In this document: positions 53,554-61,366 of the stretch, in pieces
Layout of the letters: each line of letters starts with the position of its first letter
Position numbering within the stretch: the stretch's first letter is position 1
Origin: Martinezella lusitana
GTDB lineage: Bacteria > Pseudomonadota > Alphaproteobacteria > Rhizobiales > Rhizobiaceae
Assembly (NCBI RefSeq): GCF_016901135.1
Contig: NZ_JAFEVL010000073.1
Location: 124,001 to 188,000 of the forward strand
Direction: 5' to 3'
Length of the DNA: 64,000 bases
Notes under the pieces: generated by a model
The model's database searches: none
What the model saw: the letters and a program-made list of their open reading frames with translations, nothing else
What the model was told of the DNA's origin: nothing
Made by a program: the position numbers and the translations under genes

Positions 53554-53911
53554 GGGCGTCTCCTTTGCTCGCATGGAAATCATAGGCCCGTTCTACCCGC
53601 GCTATGCGAACCTTATATTGCTCGTACCAGCGCTCGCGCCCGAGCTTCTGCGCCGCCAGGTGCGACACGACATTCTTCCAGGCAAGAATGCTTTCCTCGT
53701 CCTGCCAGAAGGAGATGGTAATGCCGAAGCCGTCGGCGCCTCGCGCGCTCTCGAGCCCGAGACAGCCGTCCTGCGCCAATGCCAGCGCTTCCATACGTTC
53801 GCCCATGGCGCCGTAACCATTATCGCCCTGCGTGCGGATGGAGGAAAAGGAAACGATGTAGTAGGGCGGCTGCGGGGTATCCGCGAAATGCGATGATCTG
53901 TCTGTGCTCAT
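53534..53911 (-). CDS. Antibiotic-biosynthesis-monooxygenase (ABM)-fold protein
   Basis: A 125-aa small ferredoxin-like protein. YYIVSFSSIRTQGDNGYGAMGERMEALALAQDGCLGLESARGADGFGITISFWQDEESILAWK follows the ABM-domain pattern, with the Trp-containing SFWQDEESILAW segment. Such proteins act as small monooxygenases, heme-degrading enzymes or dimeric binding proteins. Here its coupling with speB hints at a role near polyamine metabolism, but that is speculative. The ATG at 53911 follows GAGG and is four codons inside the open frame. Confidence 0.82.
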   Translation of the reverse strand: MSTDRSSHFADTPQPPYYIVSFSSIRTQGDNGYGAMGERMEALALAQDGCLGLESARGADGFGITISFWQDEESILAWKNVVSHLAAQKLGRERWYEQYKVRIARVERAYDFHASKGDALAEHVD

Positions 53912-53980
53912 GGCGTGCCTCATGGGGCGAACGGGATTCGCGGGCTTCGGTGTGAATCGCGGGCGAGTGGCGCTGCGTGC

Positions 53981-54244
53981 CTATTTTCCTGATCTGGCCG
54001 TGCATTGATATTCCTTTTTCACGCAGGCGATTTGCGGCGTGGAGCACTCGGCGCGGCCGTCGGTCACAACGCAGTAGGAACAGCTATCGGTGAACTCGCG
54101 GCAATCGGAGTTCGCCTGAAGAAAGTCCTTCATGCTCTGCATCTCCGCCGCCTTCTCGGGAGGCGTAGCTTGTCCGGTATCGTCGCAAAGGGCTGGCGAT
54201 ATGCCGGCAAACACGAACAAGATGGGCAACGCGAATCTGAGCAT
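53981..54244 (-). CDS. Small cysteine-rich secreted protein
   Basis: An 87-aa protein of no recognised family. The signal peptide covers about residues 1-20 (PILFVFAGISPALC). The mature part has six cysteines (C48, C55, C58, C67, C74, C81), which would form three disulfides in the periplasm. The pattern is DCREFTDSCSYCVV and AECSTPQIACVKKEYQC. The ATG at 54244 follows GAGGAG; an ATG five codons upstream does not. It is on the same strand as rpsI, 144 bases behind a terminator, so it has its own promoter. Confidence 0.78.
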   Translation of the reverse strand: MLRFALPILFVFAGISPALCDDTGQATPPEKAAEMQSMKDFLQANSDCREFTDSCSYCVVTDGRAECSTPQIACVKKEYQCTARSGK

Positions 54245-54330
54245 GTGTGCACTCCTCATGAAGAAGGCCCGGGTCTGCCATCAAAGGCATGACTTGCCTC
54301 GACAGATATGCACTTTTGCCGTGCACGTGT

Positions 54331-54362
54331 AAAAACAAAAAGGCCGGGAAAACCCGGCCTTT
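54331..54362 (-). terminator. Terminator after rpsI
   Basis: Stem aaaggccggg (54339-54348) / cccggccttt (54353-54362) with a four-base loop; on the minus strand it is followed by TTTTTGTTTTT. It ends the rplM-rpsI transcript. Confidence 0.93.
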
Positions 54363-54387
54363 CCAAATTCCGATCTCTGGTAAGCGA

Positions 54388-54855
54388 TTAACGCTTGGAG
54401 AACTGGAACGAACGACGTGCCTTCGCACGGCCGTACTTCTTGCGCTCGACGACGCGGCTGTCGCGGGTCAGGAAGCCGCCCTTCTTCAGGACCGGGCGCA
54501 GGCCCGGTTCGAAGTAGGTGAGCGCCTTGGACAGGCCGTGACGAACGGCGCCGGCCTGGCCGGAGAGACCACCACCGGCAACGGTTGCGATGATGTCGAA
54601 CTGGCCGTCACGAGCAGCGGCGAAAATCGGCTGGCGCAGGATCATCTGCAGAACCGGACGGGCGAAATAGGCCGTGTAGTCCTTGCCGTTGACGATGATC
54701 TTGCCCGAGCCGGCCTTGAGCCATACACGAGCGACAGCGTCCTTACGCTTGCCGGTCGCGTAGGAGCGACCGAGCGAGTCAACCTTGCGGACGTGAACGG
54801 GAGCAGCTGCTTCCGATACCGTGCCGAGATCCTTCAGGGAAGAGAGATCAGCCAT
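54388..54855 (-). CDS. rpsI: Ribosomal protein S9
   Basis: A 155-aa small-subunit protein whose C-terminal tail contacts P-site tRNA. The conserved core SYATGKRKDAVARVWLKAGSGKIIVNGK and the end GRAKARRSFQFSKR are seen. The N-terminus carries the rhizobial extension of about 25 residues. It begins two bases after the rplM stop and forms the usual rplM-rpsI operon. Confidence 0.98.
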   Translation of the reverse strand: MADLSSLKDLGTVSEAAAPVHVRKVDSLGRSYATGKRKDAVARVWLKAGSGKIIVNGKDYTAYFARPVLQMILRQPIFAAARDGQFDIIATVAGGGLSGQAGAVRHGLSKALTYFEPGLRPVLKKGGFLTRDSRVVERKKYGRAKARRSFQFSKR

Positions 54856-54857
54856 TA

Positions 54858-55322
54858 TCAGGCGCTCCTTACGTTCTTCTTGTTGAGCTTGGCCACGTCG
54901 AGAACGACGGGCTGCTGGGCTTCATGGGGATGGTTCGAGCCGGCGTAGACGCGCAGGTTCTTCATCTGGCGACGGCCGAGCGGGCCGCGGGGAACCATGC
55001 GCTCGACAGCCTTTTCAACGACGCGCTCCGGGAAGCGGCCTTCGATGATCTGACGAGCCGTACGCTCCTTGATGCCGCCGGCATAACCGGTGTGCCAGTA
55101 GTAAACCTTGTCTTCGTACTTCTTGCCGGTGAAAACGATCTTGTCGGCATTGATGACGATGACGTTGTCGCCGTCGTCGACGTGCGGCGTGAAGGTAGCC
55201 TTATGCTTGCCACGCAGACGCATTGCAATAATAGAAGCGAGACGACCAACGACGAGCCCTTCGGCGTCGATGAGGATCCACTTCTTCTCCACCTCTGCAG
55301 GCTTCTGGGAGAAGGTTGCCAT
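54858..55322 (-). CDS. rplM: Ribosomal protein L13
   Basis: A 154-aa large-subunit assembly protein. It starts MATFSQKPAEVEKKWILIDAEGLVVGRLAS and has the conserved DNVIVINADKIVFTGKK and MVPRGPLGRRQMKNLRVY. The first gene of the L13-S9 operon, it is preceded by a good promoter and a leader of about 110 bases with several hairpins, where feedback regulation might act. Confidence 0.98.
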   Translation of the reverse strand: MATFSQKPAEVEKKWILIDAEGLVVGRLASIIAMRLRGKHKATFTPHVDDGDNVIVINADKIVFTGKKYEDKVYYWHTGYAGGIKERTARQIIEGRFPERVVEKAVERMVPRGPLGRRQMKNLRVYAGSNHPHEAQQPVVLDVAKLNKKNVRSA

Positions 55323-55443
55323 GTTGTATACTCTCTTTTAGGACCCTGGACCCGAAGGCATCAGGGCGTTTCTTGTTGCTTGGTTTGGCGTGTAAACGCA
55401 CGCCAAAAAGAAAGCAGCCCGGAAAGGCTGCGATCTGTGGCGG

Positions 55444-55472
55444 CTTATAAAGCGAACTGGTATTCACGTCAA
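55444..55472 (-). promoter_or_regulatory. Promoter of the rplM-rpsI operon
   Basis: On the minus strand TTGACG (55472-55467) and TATAAG (55449-55444) are 17 bases apart, a strong housekeeping pattern. Transcripts would start near 55437, leaving a leader of about 110 bases. Confidence 0.7.
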
Positions 55473-55558
55473 TATAGTGAAATTGGCCGGCTGTAAAAAT
55501 ATATTAATAGAATCAATGTGTTATAAGTAGGGTATTATTATACCACACGTATAGGGCG

Positions 55559-56395
55559 TCATCCCAGCCGCAAAACCAGGACGCCGGCGGCGATAATCGC
55601 ACCGGCGACGTAACGCCAGATGCTTGAGCGCTCCTTCAAAACGACGACGGATATGACCAGCGCGAAGAGGATCGACGTCTCGCGCAGGGCGGCGACCATG
55701 GCGACCGGAGCCTTGGTCATCGCCCATAAGGCAAGCCCGTACGAGATGATCGAGCCGCCGCCGCCGATAAGCCCGCGCCACCAATTATAGCGGATGTGGG
55801 CGGCGACGGCATTGACGCCGCGCTGCGAGATTGCCCATGCAAACAGAAGGACCGGCGGCAGGAGCGACATCCACAGCGTATAGGATATGGAATTGCCAGA
55901 TATCCGCGCGCCGATGCCATCGACATAGGTATAGGTCGCGATGACAACGGCGTTGGCAAGCGCCAGCATGATCGCGCGGCGGCTACCCTTTCGTGCCTCG
56001 AAGGCAAGCGTCAATATGCCGGCGCAGATGGTCATCGTGCCGATAAGGGCGCCACCCGAAAGCGTCTCCTTGAGAATGAAGCTGCTTGTGGAAACGATGA
56101 TCAGCGGCGCCACGCCACGCATGAGCGGATAGACGAGGCCGATGTCGCCAGCGCGGTAGGCCGCCGCGACAAGCTGGAAATAGGCGAACTGGAGGATCGC
56201 CGAAGCGCCGATGAACGGCCAGGCCGCGGAGGCCGGCAGCGGCAGGAACGGCAGCAAGGGCAGGGCGGCAACCGCACCGCCCGCCGAAACCAGTGCGGCG
56301 TCCAGCGACTTATCGGTTCCCGCCTTGATGATCGCATTCCATGTCGCGTGCAGCAAGGCGCCGAAAAGGACAAGAGCGATGACGTCGAAAGACAC
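55559..56395 (-). CDS. EamA/DMT-family transporter
   Basis: A 278-aa permease with ten membrane helices in two EamA repeats. The first repeat begins with LFGALLHATWNAIIKAG, and the second ends with LFALVISVVVLKERSSIWRYVAGAIIAAGVLVLRLG. The substrate is unknown. The GTG at 56395 is chosen because AGAGG lies upstream and the first helix follows at once; the frame is open for 30 more codons without a ribosome site. It ends upstream of rplM and is bordered by the AT-rich gap on its 5' side. Confidence 0.87.
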   Translation of the reverse strand: MSFDVIALVLFGALLHATWNAIIKAGTDKSLDAALVSAGGAVAALPLLPFLPLPASAAWPFIGASAILQFAYFQLVAAAYRAGDIGLVYPLMRGVAPLIIVSTSSFILKETLSGGALIGTMTICAGILTLAFEARKGSRRAIMLALANAVVIATYTYVDGIGARISGNSISYTLWMSLLPPVLLFAWAISQRGVNAVAAHIRYNWWRGLIGGGGSIISYGLALWAMTKAPVAMVAALRETSILFALVISVVVLKERSSIWRYVAGAIIAAGVLVLRLG

Positions 56396-57248
56396 TGGAA
56401 CCTCTGAAGTGAACGTTGGCGAACAAAAGTTTGATGTTTTGTGGGAAAGTGAGTGCCATTTGACCCGCAATACGACAAAAAGCAACAGGATGTTCTAGTC
56501 GCAAACATGGCGCCGCCCGTTCATGCGCTGGGTTGTCGAGTAAGTAAATGGGTTCGCAGTATGTTCCGACGCCTGTCTTTAAAATTAGATATTACTAATT
56601 TATTGGAGTATGAAGCGCGAACAAATATCGCATGTCATGTGAACGCAAGGGTAGAATTAGCCCAGCCTCATTCGAAGAGACATCACATTGCATCGTTGAA
56701 AAAAACGACTACTCAATCTTTTGGTGTAGCCTGAACCCATAGCGCGGCTGTTAACGCTGCCCGATCCTGCTGCAGCGCAAAATATCGTGGATAAAATTGC
56801 AGATATAGAAGAATATTACAGAGATTGGCGTTGGCAACGGTATGAATCTTTGGAAAAATGCGTTATAGTTTCAGGTATAAAACTAGTGATACGCTGATTC
56901 CTGCGGTATAGGGCGACGAAGAACCAAAAAATATTCTGTGGAAAATTAATGAATTTGCATATATTGCGTGTTCGCAATCGGTTCTCGTTTTCGGTCTTCT
57001 TTTATAAGACTTCACTAATTAAAGATGAATGAATAGTGAACAGAAGTTGTATTTCATGAGAACCTGTTGGAGTTGACCGGGCTAAGGCGGGTGAAAGCGC
57101 TTTGGAAAGCACTCCCAATTGAGGCGCATGAACGTGTTGTCGCGGACTGCCATGGCGGCAGCGCGCTATACTTAAGACAATCAAGGGTCGTGCCCGTCTG
57201 TGTGATCGAGAACGGTTGTATTCGATCACGATCCCTAGCGCATCATGA
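56396..57248. other. AT-rich 850-bp gap without a supported gene
   Basis: Base composition drops sharply here, most clearly at 56570-57060. Several short frames exist but none has both a ribosome site and protein-like sequence. One 36-codon stretch (56787-56897, GTG start) reads like a piece of a charged helical protein (IADIEEYYRDWRWQRYESLEK). A GTGATCGA / TCGATCAC inverted repeat lies at 57202-57229. It may be remnant sequence of foreign origin or a regulatory stretch. Confidence 0.5.
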
Positions 57249-57575
57249 TCAGCGTCGGAAAATCAATTCATCGTCATCGAGATCAGTGGTCGGCCGACAC
57301 GTATAGACGGGGCAGGAGGCGCGATCCTTCGTCGGCAGATAATCCTGATAGGCATAGTAGCCGAGGTCGCACGCATCGCTGTTGACGACGTAGCGATCGT
57401 AAAGCGTCATGTTCGGTGTTCTTTTGGCCGGATAGCGCATGATCACCGCGCGCTCGCGACTGATGGTCGCCCTGGCTTCGGCGCAGGTCATGGACATGGA
57501 GTTATATCGCGAAATCGCCATCGCCGGCGAGGCTGCCGATATGATCAGCAGGCCCAGGAGAACGATCTTTTTCAT
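57249..57575 (-). CDS. Small secreted protein with four cysteines
   Basis: A 108-aa protein of no family I can name. The signal peptide is clear (cleavage after AMA, residue 20). The mature part has four cysteines (C31, C69, C88, C93) and the segments MTCAEARATISRERAVIMRYP and SDACDLGYYAYQDYLPTKDRASCPVYTC, which suggest a compact disulfide-bonded periplasmic fold. Comparable small proteins occur in rhizobia and Brucella. The ribosome site (GGAGG) is strong. It is divergent from the CoA-binding protein gene. Confidence 0.8.
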   Translation of the reverse strand: MKKIVLLGLLIISAASPAMAISRYNSMSMTCAEARATISRERAVIMRYPAKRTPNMTLYDRYVVNSDACDLGYYAYQDYLPTKDRASCPVYTCRPTTDLDDDELIFRR

Positions 57576-57687
57576 CGGGTTAATCCTCCCTGAAGTTGTT
57601 ATAATGCAATATATACGTGGAAAATGCCGCCGTGGTTTCTATATCTGTGGCGAAAACGCAAGTGTGATCGAGTTGGGAGGCTTGGTG

Positions 57688-58116
57688 ATGAACCACAATG
57701 ATTATGATGATTCCTATATTGCTGACATCCTTCTATCCGTAAGAACCATCGCGCTCGTCGGCGCTTCGCCCAATCCGGCGCGGCCGAGCAATGGCGTGAT
57801 GGCCTATCTCCTGAACAGGGGTTATCGCGTCATTCCGGTCAACCCCGGGCAGGCCGGCAAGGAAATCCTCGGGCAGTGGGTCTATGCGCATCTGGCCGAT
57901 ATTCCCGAGCCGGTGGACATGGTCGATGTTTTCCGGGCACCCGAATATCTGCGTACGGTGGTCGAGGAGACCATCATGATAGAGCCAAGGCCGCCCGTGA
58001 TCTGGGGTCAGCTCGGCGTGCGCGATGACGCGGCGGCGGCAAGAGCCGAAGCCGCGGGCGTCAGGGTCGTCATGGACCGCTGCCCGGCCATCGAATATCC
58101 GCGTCTGGTCGCCTGA
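57688..58116 (+). CDS. CoA-binding (YccU-like) protein
   Basis: A 142-aa Rossmann-fold protein of the CoA_binding_2 family. TIALVGASPNPARPSNGVMAYLLNRGYRVIPVNPGQAG is the CoA-binding N-terminal part, and VIWGQLGVRDDAAAARAEAAGVRVVMDRCPAIEY the family end. The role is unknown. The ATG at 57688 follows GGGAGG; the frame is open far upstream but overlaps the divergent secreted-protein gene. metY follows 170 bases later on the same strand, as in other rhizobia, which suggests a shared unit. Confidence 0.9.
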   Translation: MNHNDYDDSYIADILLSVRTIALVGASPNPARPSNGVMAYLLNRGYRVIPVNPGQAGKEILGQWVYAHLADIPEPVDMVDVFRAPEYLRTVVEETIMIEPRPPVIWGQLGVRDDAAAARAEAAGVRVVMDRCPAIEYPRLVA

Positions 58117-58250
58117 CCGGACAGGACGCGCAGTTGCGGGCATGTGGCCGTTTATCGCGCGATCCGGCTGAAAGCGGGCAAGTTTTTCCCGCGGGCCGGA
58201 AAGCGCAGCAAAGTTCGCGGTTAACTTTCATGTGCCAGCCGCTATGATTT

Positions 58251-58277
58251 TCCCGCCACAAACATAATTTGGCGGGA
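58251..58277 (+). promoter_or_regulatory. Leader hairpin overlapping the metY ribosome site
   Basis: tcccgcca (58251-58258) pairs perfectly with tggcggga (58270-58277) around an 11-base loop. The right arm contains the first part of the GGGAGG Shine-Dalgarno (58274-58279). It could lower metY translation. No known SAM riboswitch pattern was recognised around it. Confidence 0.45.
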
Positions 58278-58286
58278 GGAAAAATC

Positions 58287-59570
58287 ATGCCGACGAACAA
58301 TCCGGGTTTCGACACGCTGGCGATCCATGCAGGCGCACAGCCGGATCCGACGACAGGCGCTCGCGCCACGCCGATTTACCAGACGACATCTTTCGTCTTC
58401 CAGGATGCCGATCATGCCGCCGCACTCTTCGGGCTGCAGCAGTTCGGCAACATCTATACGCGCATCATGAACCCGACGCAGGCCGTGCTCGAGGAGCGGG
58501 TGGCCGCTCTGGAAGGCGGAACGGCGGGACTTGCGGTCGCTTCGGGCCATGCCGCCCAGATGCTCGTCTTCCACACCATCATGCGGCCGGGCGACAATTT
58601 CGTCGCCGCCAGGAGGCTCTATGGCGGCTCGATCAATCAGTTCGGTCATTCCTTCAAGAATTTCGATTGGCGGGTGCGTTGGGCCGATTCTGCCGATCCC
58701 TCCACCTTCGAAGCCCAGATCGATGACCACACGCGCGCCATCTTCATCGAGAGCCTCGCCAATCCCGGCGGCACCTTCGTCGATATCGCCGCAATCGCCG
58801 CCGTTGCCCACAAGCATGGTCTGCCGCTGATCGTCGACAACACCATGGCAAGCCCCTACCTCATCCGGCCACTGGAACATGGCGCCGACATCGTCGTGCA
58901 CTCGCTGACGAAATTCCTCGGCGGACACGGCAATTCCATGGGTGGCGTCATCATCGATGGCGGCACCTTCGACTGGTCGGCTTCCGGCAACTATCCGATG
59001 CTGTCGGCGCCGAGGCCGGAATATAATGGTGTCGTGCTGCACGCGACCTTCGGCAATTTTGCCTTCGCCATTGCGTGCCGCGTCCTCGGCCTGCGCGATC
59101 TCGGCCCGGCAATCTCGCCGTTCAACGCCTTCCTCATTCTGACTGGCATCGAGACGCTGCCGCTGCGCATGCAGCGCCACTCCGACAATGCGCTCGCCGT
59201 TGCGCGGTGGCTGAAGGAGCAGGAGAAGGTGGCCTGGGTGAACTATGCCGGGCTCGAGGATGATCCGAACCATGCGCTGCAGCAGCGCTACTCGCCGAAG
59301 GGAGCAGGATCGGTCTTCACCTTCGGACTGAAGGGCGGCTATGACGCGGGCAAGGGACTGGTGGAGGGCCTGGAGCTCTTCTCGCATCTCGCCAACATCG
59401 GTGACACGCGCTCTCTGGTCATTCATCCCGCCTCGACGACGCACAAGCAGCTGACCGACGAACAGAAAGTCGCCGCCGGCGCCGGCCCCGATGTGGTGCG
59501 TCTGTCGGTCGGCATCGAGGACGTCAAGGACATCATCGCCGATCTCGAACAGGCGCTGGCGAAAGTCTGA
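58287..59570 (+). CDS. metY: O-acetylhomoserine sulfhydrylase
   Basis: PLP enzyme that makes homocysteine or methionine from O-acetylhomoserine and sulfide or methanethiol. The 427-aa length fits MetY better than the shorter MetZ or MetB. The PLP lysine lies in HSLTKFLGGHGNSMGG; TTSFVFQDADHAAALF, RIMNPTQAVLEERVAALEGG and the end SVGIEDVKDIIADLEQAL are family markers. The ATG at 58287 follows GGAGG and lies behind the hairpin described in its leader. MetZ activity cannot be excluded. Confidence 0.93.
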   Translation: MPTNNPGFDTLAIHAGAQPDPTTGARATPIYQTTSFVFQDADHAAALFGLQQFGNIYTRIMNPTQAVLEERVAALEGGTAGLAVASGHAAQMLVFHTIMRPGDNFVAARRLYGGSINQFGHSFKNFDWRVRWADSADPSTFEAQIDDHTRAIFIESLANPGGTFVDIAAIAAVAHKHGLPLIVDNTMASPYLIRPLEHGADIVVHSLTKFLGGHGNSMGGVIIDGGTFDWSASGNYPMLSAPRPEYNGVVLHATFGNFAFAIACRVLGLRDLGPAISPFNAFLILTGIETLPLRMQRHSDNALAVARWLKEQEKVAWVNYAGLEDDPNHALQQRYSPKGAGSVFTFGLKGGYDAGKGLVEGLELFSHLANIGDTRSLVIHPASTTHKQLTDEQKVAAGAGPDVVRLSVGIEDVKDIIADLEQALAKV

Positions 59571-59715
59571 GGGCCGCGCCGACAAAAGGCTGAAAAAGTC
59601 TGACGGCTATCTTTGATGGGTCGTCGTTTCGTGCTTGTCTCGGTCCCGCGATCGCAAGGAAGCGGGCGCGGATCGCTGCGACCTTTCGGCCGAAGCGCAT
59701 CGACAGGAGGCATTT

Positions 59716-60060
59716 GTGACGACATATCTGCGATTGAATATCGATGGCGTCGAGCCGGAGACCGGCGCGCCCGCCGCAGATCGGCTCGTCTCGGGAGCTC
59801 CGAGCTTTCGCACCTGGAACCTCGATGAGGCCGATGGCGGCCTTTATGCGGGTGTCTGGGAGGCGTCGCCGGGGAAATGGAAAATCGTCTATGACGAGTG
59901 GGAGTACTTTCATATCCTCTCCGGCTATTCGGTGCTAACTGCGGAGGATGGCGAGGCTTTTCATTTGCGTGCCGGTGACCGGATGATTTTGAAGCCGGGC
60001 TTCAAGGGGACTTGGGAAGTCATTGAAACGACTCGCAAGGACTATGTGATCCGCCTTTGA
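59716..60060 (+). CDS. Cupin_3-type protein
   Basis: A 114-aa cupin (DUF861 type). ADGGLYAGVWEASPGKWKIVYDEWEYFHILSGYSVLTAEDGEAFHLRAGDRMILKPGFKGTWEVIET follows the cupin_3 pattern seen in small (S)-ureidoglycine-aminohydrolase-like or ethanolamine-related proteins; the metal ligands are partly replaced. The function is unknown. The GTG at 59716 is preceded by AGGAGG with good spacing, which decides the start. It lies between metY and the pst operon on the same strand. Confidence 0.85.
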   Translation: MTTYLRLNIDGVEPETGAPAADRLVSGAPSFRTWNLDEADGGLYAGVWEASPGKWKIVYDEWEYFHILSGYSVLTAEDGEAFHLRAGDRMILKPGFKGTWEVIETTRKDYVIRL

Positions 60061-60168
60061 AAAGGCGCTTGAATCAAAACGTGAAGCTCGGCGCCTTCAG
60101 CTGAAGGGCGAGCCATTCCATGCGCTTCGGCCCTAGCCGTTATGCTTGCCGTAGGTTGTGTCACTGGC

Positions 60169-60197
60169 GCTTCATTAAACTGTCATCAAACTGAAAC
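60169..60197 (+). promoter_or_regulatory. PHO box with three 11-bp units
   Basis: GCTTCAT TAAA, CTGTCAT CAAA and CTGAAAC follow each other at an 11-base period. The central unit is the perfect PHO half-site CTGTCAT. Two units make a standard PhoB site; three suggest extended binding. It lies 123 bases before pstS. Confidence 0.8.
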
Positions 60198-60255
60198 AAA
60201 GCGGCATTAGAGCCATCGTTGTCGCCAGGAGATTGAGGTGGGGAGGTGATTTATA

Positions 60256-60312
60256 ATGAATACCTCGTGCCGGTCTTCTGCTCGCCATCCTTTCGTTCAC
60301 TTGAGGAAGTGA
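60256..60312 (+). CDS. Possible leader peptide upstream of pstS
   Basis: An 18-codon frame encoding MNTSCRSSARHPFVHLRK, preceded by GGGGAGGTGAT, one of the best ribosome sites in the window, nine bases from its ATG. Its TGA lies seven bases before the pstS ATG, and the pstS ribosome site (GAGGAAGTGAG) is inside its last codons, so translation of pstS could be coupled to it. Whether the peptide is made is unknown. Confidence 0.45.
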   Translation: MNTSCRSSARHPFVHLRK

Positions 60313-60319
60313 GTCTACT

Positions 60320-61345
60320 ATGCTTAATCTGAAACTCCGTTCTCTTTGCCTGACCGCTGGCCTGGTTGTCACCATGGCCGCTTCGGCTATGGCTGCCGAC
60401 ATCACGGGCGCCGGCTCGAGCTTCATCGCGCCGGTTCTGTCCAAGTGGGCCGAAGGCTATAAGGCTGCGACGAACAATGTCGTCAACTACCAGTCGGTCG
60501 GTTCGGGCGCTGGCATCAAGCAGCTGCTCGACAAGACCATCGTATTCGGCGCTTCGGACAAGCCGATGAGCGACGCTGACCTTGAGAAGAATGGCATTGC
60601 TCAGTTCCCGATGATCTCCGGCGGCATCGTCGTTTCCTATAACGTTGAAGGCGTAAAGCCGGGCGAACTCGTTCTCGACGGCAAGACGCTGGCCGACATC
60701 TTCCTCGGCAAGATCGCCAAGTGGGACGATGCGGCCATCAAGGCCCTCAACCCCGACGTTAAGCTGCCTTCCGGGCCGATCTCGGTCGTTTATCGCGCCG
60801 ACAGCTCGGGCACGACCTTCAACTTCACCGACTACCTGGCGAAGGTTTCGCCGGAGTGGAAGGAAAAGGTTGGTTCGAACACGGCGGTTGAATGGCCGGT
60901 CGGCTTCGGCGCCAAGGGCTCCGAGGGCGTTTCCACCACTGTCAACCAGACAGCTGGTTCGATCTCCTACGTTGAATATTCCTACGTCGTCGCCAACCAC
61001 ATCGGTTTCGCGAAGATGAAGAATGCTGCCGGCAAGGTTATCGAGCCGAGCCTCGACACATTCAAGGCTGCCGCTTCCAACGCTGATTGGGCCCATGCCA
61101 AGAACTTCAACCTGATCATCACCAATCAGCCGGGCGACAAGAGCTGGCCGATTGCAGCTTCGACCTGGGTTCTCCTCTACAAGAAGCCGGCAGATCCTGC
61201 TCAGAACGAGGCAGCGCTGAAGTTCTTCAAGTGGTCTTATGAAAAGGGTCAGAAGGACGCGACCGACCTGTCCTATCTTCCGGTTCCGGAAACTGTTGCC
61301 AAGGTTGTCGAAGAGTCCTGGAAGAAGGACTTTGGCACGAAGTAA
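60320..61345 (+). CDS. pstS: Phosphate ABC transporter substrate-binding protein
   Basis: A 341-aa periplasmic phosphate-binding protein. The signal peptide is cleaved near AMA-AD (residue 25). The phosphate-site segments GAGSSFIAPVLSKWAEGYK, FGASDKPMSD and RADSSGTTFNFTDYL are intact, with the Ser, Thr and Asp ligands in place. First gene of pstSCAB, under a PHO box. A strong hairpin after its stop may keep PstS levels above those of the permease. Confidence 0.97.
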   Translation: MLNLKLRSLCLTAGLVVTMAASAMAADITGAGSSFIAPVLSKWAEGYKAATNNVVNYQSVGSGAGIKQLLDKTIVFGASDKPMSDADLEKNGIAQFPMISGGIVVSYNVEGVKPGELVLDGKTLADIFLGKIAKWDDAAIKALNPDVKLPSGPISVVYRADSSGTTFNFTDYLAKVSPEWKEKVGSNTAVEWPVGFGAKGSEGVSTTVNQTAGSISYVEYSYVVANHIGFAKMKNAAGKVIEPSLDTFKAAASNADWAHAKNFNLIITNQPGDKSWPIAASTWVLLYKKPADPAQNEAALKFFKWSYEKGQKDATDLSYLPVPETVAKVVEESWKKDFGTK

Positions 61346-61366
61346 TTTGTGCTGGATGAGAGTTGC

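Noticed and set aside
55340..55366. A seven-codon frame (MPSGPGS) in the rplM leader
   Set aside because: It has no ribosome binding site and falls within a hairpin; probably chance.
56453..56734. A 93-codon frame in the AT-rich gap
   Set aside because: It begins antisense to the 5' region of the EamA gene, has no ribosome site, and its composition does not look like a protein.
56787..56897. A 36-codon GTG frame with a protein-like charge pattern
   Set aside because: It is too short, without a ribosome site or known relatives; it is kept only as a possible gene remnant in the gap description.
58117..58286. SAM-II riboswitch upstream of metY
   Set aside because: The conserved SAM-II core and pseudoknot pairing could not be matched; only a simple hairpin is supported.
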